Positions 62,980 to 64,000 of a stretch of DNA of 64,000 bases are shown in pieces. The DNA comes from JAQIBY01 sp963676165 (GTDB lineage: Bacteria; Bacteroidota; Bacteroidia; Bacteroidales; ML635J-15). The position numbers and the translations under genes are program-made. Below the pieces are notes generated by a model. It was not told the origin of the DNA and searched no databases. It saw only the letters and a program-made list of their open reading frames with translations. The stretch's first letter is position 1. Every line of letters begins with the position of its first letter. The stretch is taken from NCBI GenBank assembly GCA_963676165.1, contig OY781043.1, positions 186,001 through 250,000 of the forward strand, written 5' to 3'.

Positions 62980-64000
62980 ATGGATAAGATCAGAAACTTT
63001 TGTATCATCGCACATATTGATCATGGGAAATCCACCCTTTCAGACCGTTTGTTGCAGGCTACACAGTCTGTAAATGAAAGAGAATTTAAGGATCAGATTT
63101 TGGATAGTATGGACCTTGAACGTGAGCGTGGAATTACAATTAAAAGCCATGCAATCCAAATGAATTACAATTCAGGAGGAAAAGATTATGTGCTTAATCT
63201 GATTGATACTCCCGGGCATGTCGATTTTTCATATGAGGTGTCTCGTTCTCTTGCCGCTTGCGAAGGTGCACTCTTAATTGTGGATGCAACACAAGGTGTT
63301 CAAGCACAAACTATTTCAACACTTTATCAGGCAATTGATAATGATCTGGAAATTGTTCCTGTCATGAATAAAATTGATTTGGACAATGCTATGCCAGATG
63401 AAGTGGAAGATCAAATTATCGACTTAATTGGTTGTGAGCGAGAAGAAATTCTCAGAGCGAGTGGAAAAACCGGGGAAGGAGTTCCTGAAATTTTAGAAGC
63501 CATCGTTGAACGTATCCCTGCTCCCAAAGGAGATCCGGAAGGGAAATTACAAGCTCTTGTTTTTGACTCTGTTTTTAACGCATATCGTGGGGTCATTGCT
63601 TATTTCCGTATTTTCAATGGAACCATTCATAAAGGAGATCATGTTAAATTCTTTAATACCGATAGTGATTACCATGCCGATGAAGTAGGTAATCTCAAAT
63701 TGAAAATGTTTCCGAAAGACAAGCTTGTTGCAGGAGATGTTGGGTATATAATTTTAGGAATAAAAACAGCCAAAGAAGTTAAAGTAGGAGATACCTTAAC
63801 TCATTTTGAGAGATCTTGCGATAAAGCAATTTCTGGTTTTGAAGATGTGAAACCTATGCTCTTTGCAGGTATCTATCCTGTGGATGCTGATGATTATGAA
63901 GAGTTACGTGCTTCAATTGAAAAATTGCAATTAAATGATGCTTCTTTGACATTTATTCCAGAATCATCTGCAGCGCTTGGATTCGGTTTCCGTTGTGGAT
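62980..64000 (+). CDS. lepA: Elongation factor 4 (LepA), N-terminal part
   Basis: About 340 codons up to the right edge. Starts M-D-K-I-R-N-F-C-I-I-A-H-I-D-H-G-K-S-T-L (P-loop A-H-I-D-H-G-K-S at about 9-16), then E-R-G-I-T-I-K, D-T-P-G-H-V-D-F-S-Y and N-K-I-D, followed by the domain-2 beta barrel and the start of domain 3. It back-translocates ribosomes. The C-terminal LepA-specific domain is off the window. ATG 62968 and 62974 lie upstream in frame; I chose 62980 because it matches the family start and gives leader length. This is a translation GTPase, not a TypA/BipA relative, judging by the I-A-H-I-D-H-G-K start and E-R-E-R-G. Confidence 0.93.
   Translation, partial: MDKIRNFCIIAHIDHGKSTLSDRLLQATQSVNEREFKDQILDSMDLERERGITIKSHAIQMNYNSGGKDYVLNLIDTPGHVDFSYEVSRSLAACEGALLIVDATQGVQAQTISTLYQAIDNDLEIVPVMNKIDLDNAMPDEVEDQIIDLIGCEREEILRASGKTGEGVPEILEAIVERIPAPKGDPEGKLQALVFDSVFNAYRGVIAYFRIFNGTIHKGDHVKFFNTDSDYHADEVGNLKLKMFPKDKLVAGDVGYIILGIKTAKEVKVGDTLTHFERSCDKAISGFEDVKPMLFAGIYPVDADDYEELRASIEKLQLNDASLTFIPESSAALGFGFRCG

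Noticed and set aside
1..64000. tRNA or rRNA genes
   Set aside because: None recognised by eye; a covariance search (tRNAscan-SE, Infernal) would be decisive.

Overview
The window is a piece of a Bacteroidota chromosome, by eye AT-rich. The evidence is PorZ of the type IX secretion system (T9SS), several proteins with T9SS type A or type B C-terminal sorting domains, the run ftsX-DUF3098-uppP-truB-queA, a Bacteroidota-type GlmU-like protein, Bacteroidota-style -7 promoter boxes (TAnnTTTG), and signal peptides ending in ...AQ. No rRNA, tRNA or CRISPR array was seen. The order or family cannot be fixed from this sequence alone.

Region 1 (1-20,250, mostly minus strand). It opens with the N-terminal 697 residues of Lon protease, then a GlmU-like enzyme and ribosomal protein L31 type B with a promoter and terminator. 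Next is a tight run TolC / HlyD-type adaptor / TsaB / Bax inhibitor-1-like / GNAT. A lone TonB-receptor-like outer membrane protein follows. A five-gene overlapping efflux operon comes next: TetR regulator, TolC, lipoprotein adaptor, RND pump and a small PII-like protein, with an operator candidate upstream. It closes with a small secreted-peptide ORF, an MIF-family tautomerase homologue, a YwqK/MORN-type protein and a CarboxypepD_reg protein.

Region 2 (20,590-28,517, plus strand). An Ig-repeat T9SS surface protein leads into ftsX, DUF3098, uppP, truB, queA and prfB. The prfB gene carries the canonical +1 programmed frameshift.

Region 3 (28,518-45,645) is the accessory part. A 2,686-residue secreted protein (M43 metalloprotease, propeller-like, SprB/Ig-like, beta-helix and T9SS sorting parts; 'A') precedes a 619-residue T9SS protein ('B1'). 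The A-B unit has been duplicated. The second A is cut down to its last ~135 codons, fused to a noncoding repeat at a 6-bp microhomology, and the second B (B2) is intact. A third copy survives only as the last ~45 codons of B, with a 38-bp palindromic element inserted. Mosaic noncoding repeats (R1-R4) separate these units. An IS1182-family element with clear ends and an IS110-family element with a structured 5' leader (a bridge-RNA candidate) follow.

Region 4 (45,646-64,000). Genes here are M14 carboxypeptidase and dihydroorotase (minus), then a plus-strand run of M23 peptidase, dxr, rseP, an unknown secreted protein, rdgB, porZ and recO. These are followed by a YfhO-like membrane protein and a T9SS type B protein (minus), a TylF-type methyltransferase and the N-terminal part of LepA. 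Core envelope functions (T9SS, site-2 protease, isoprenoid and undecaprenyl phosphate supply, peptidoglycan hydrolase) dominate. The main novelty candidates are in Region 3 and in the small proteins of Region 1.
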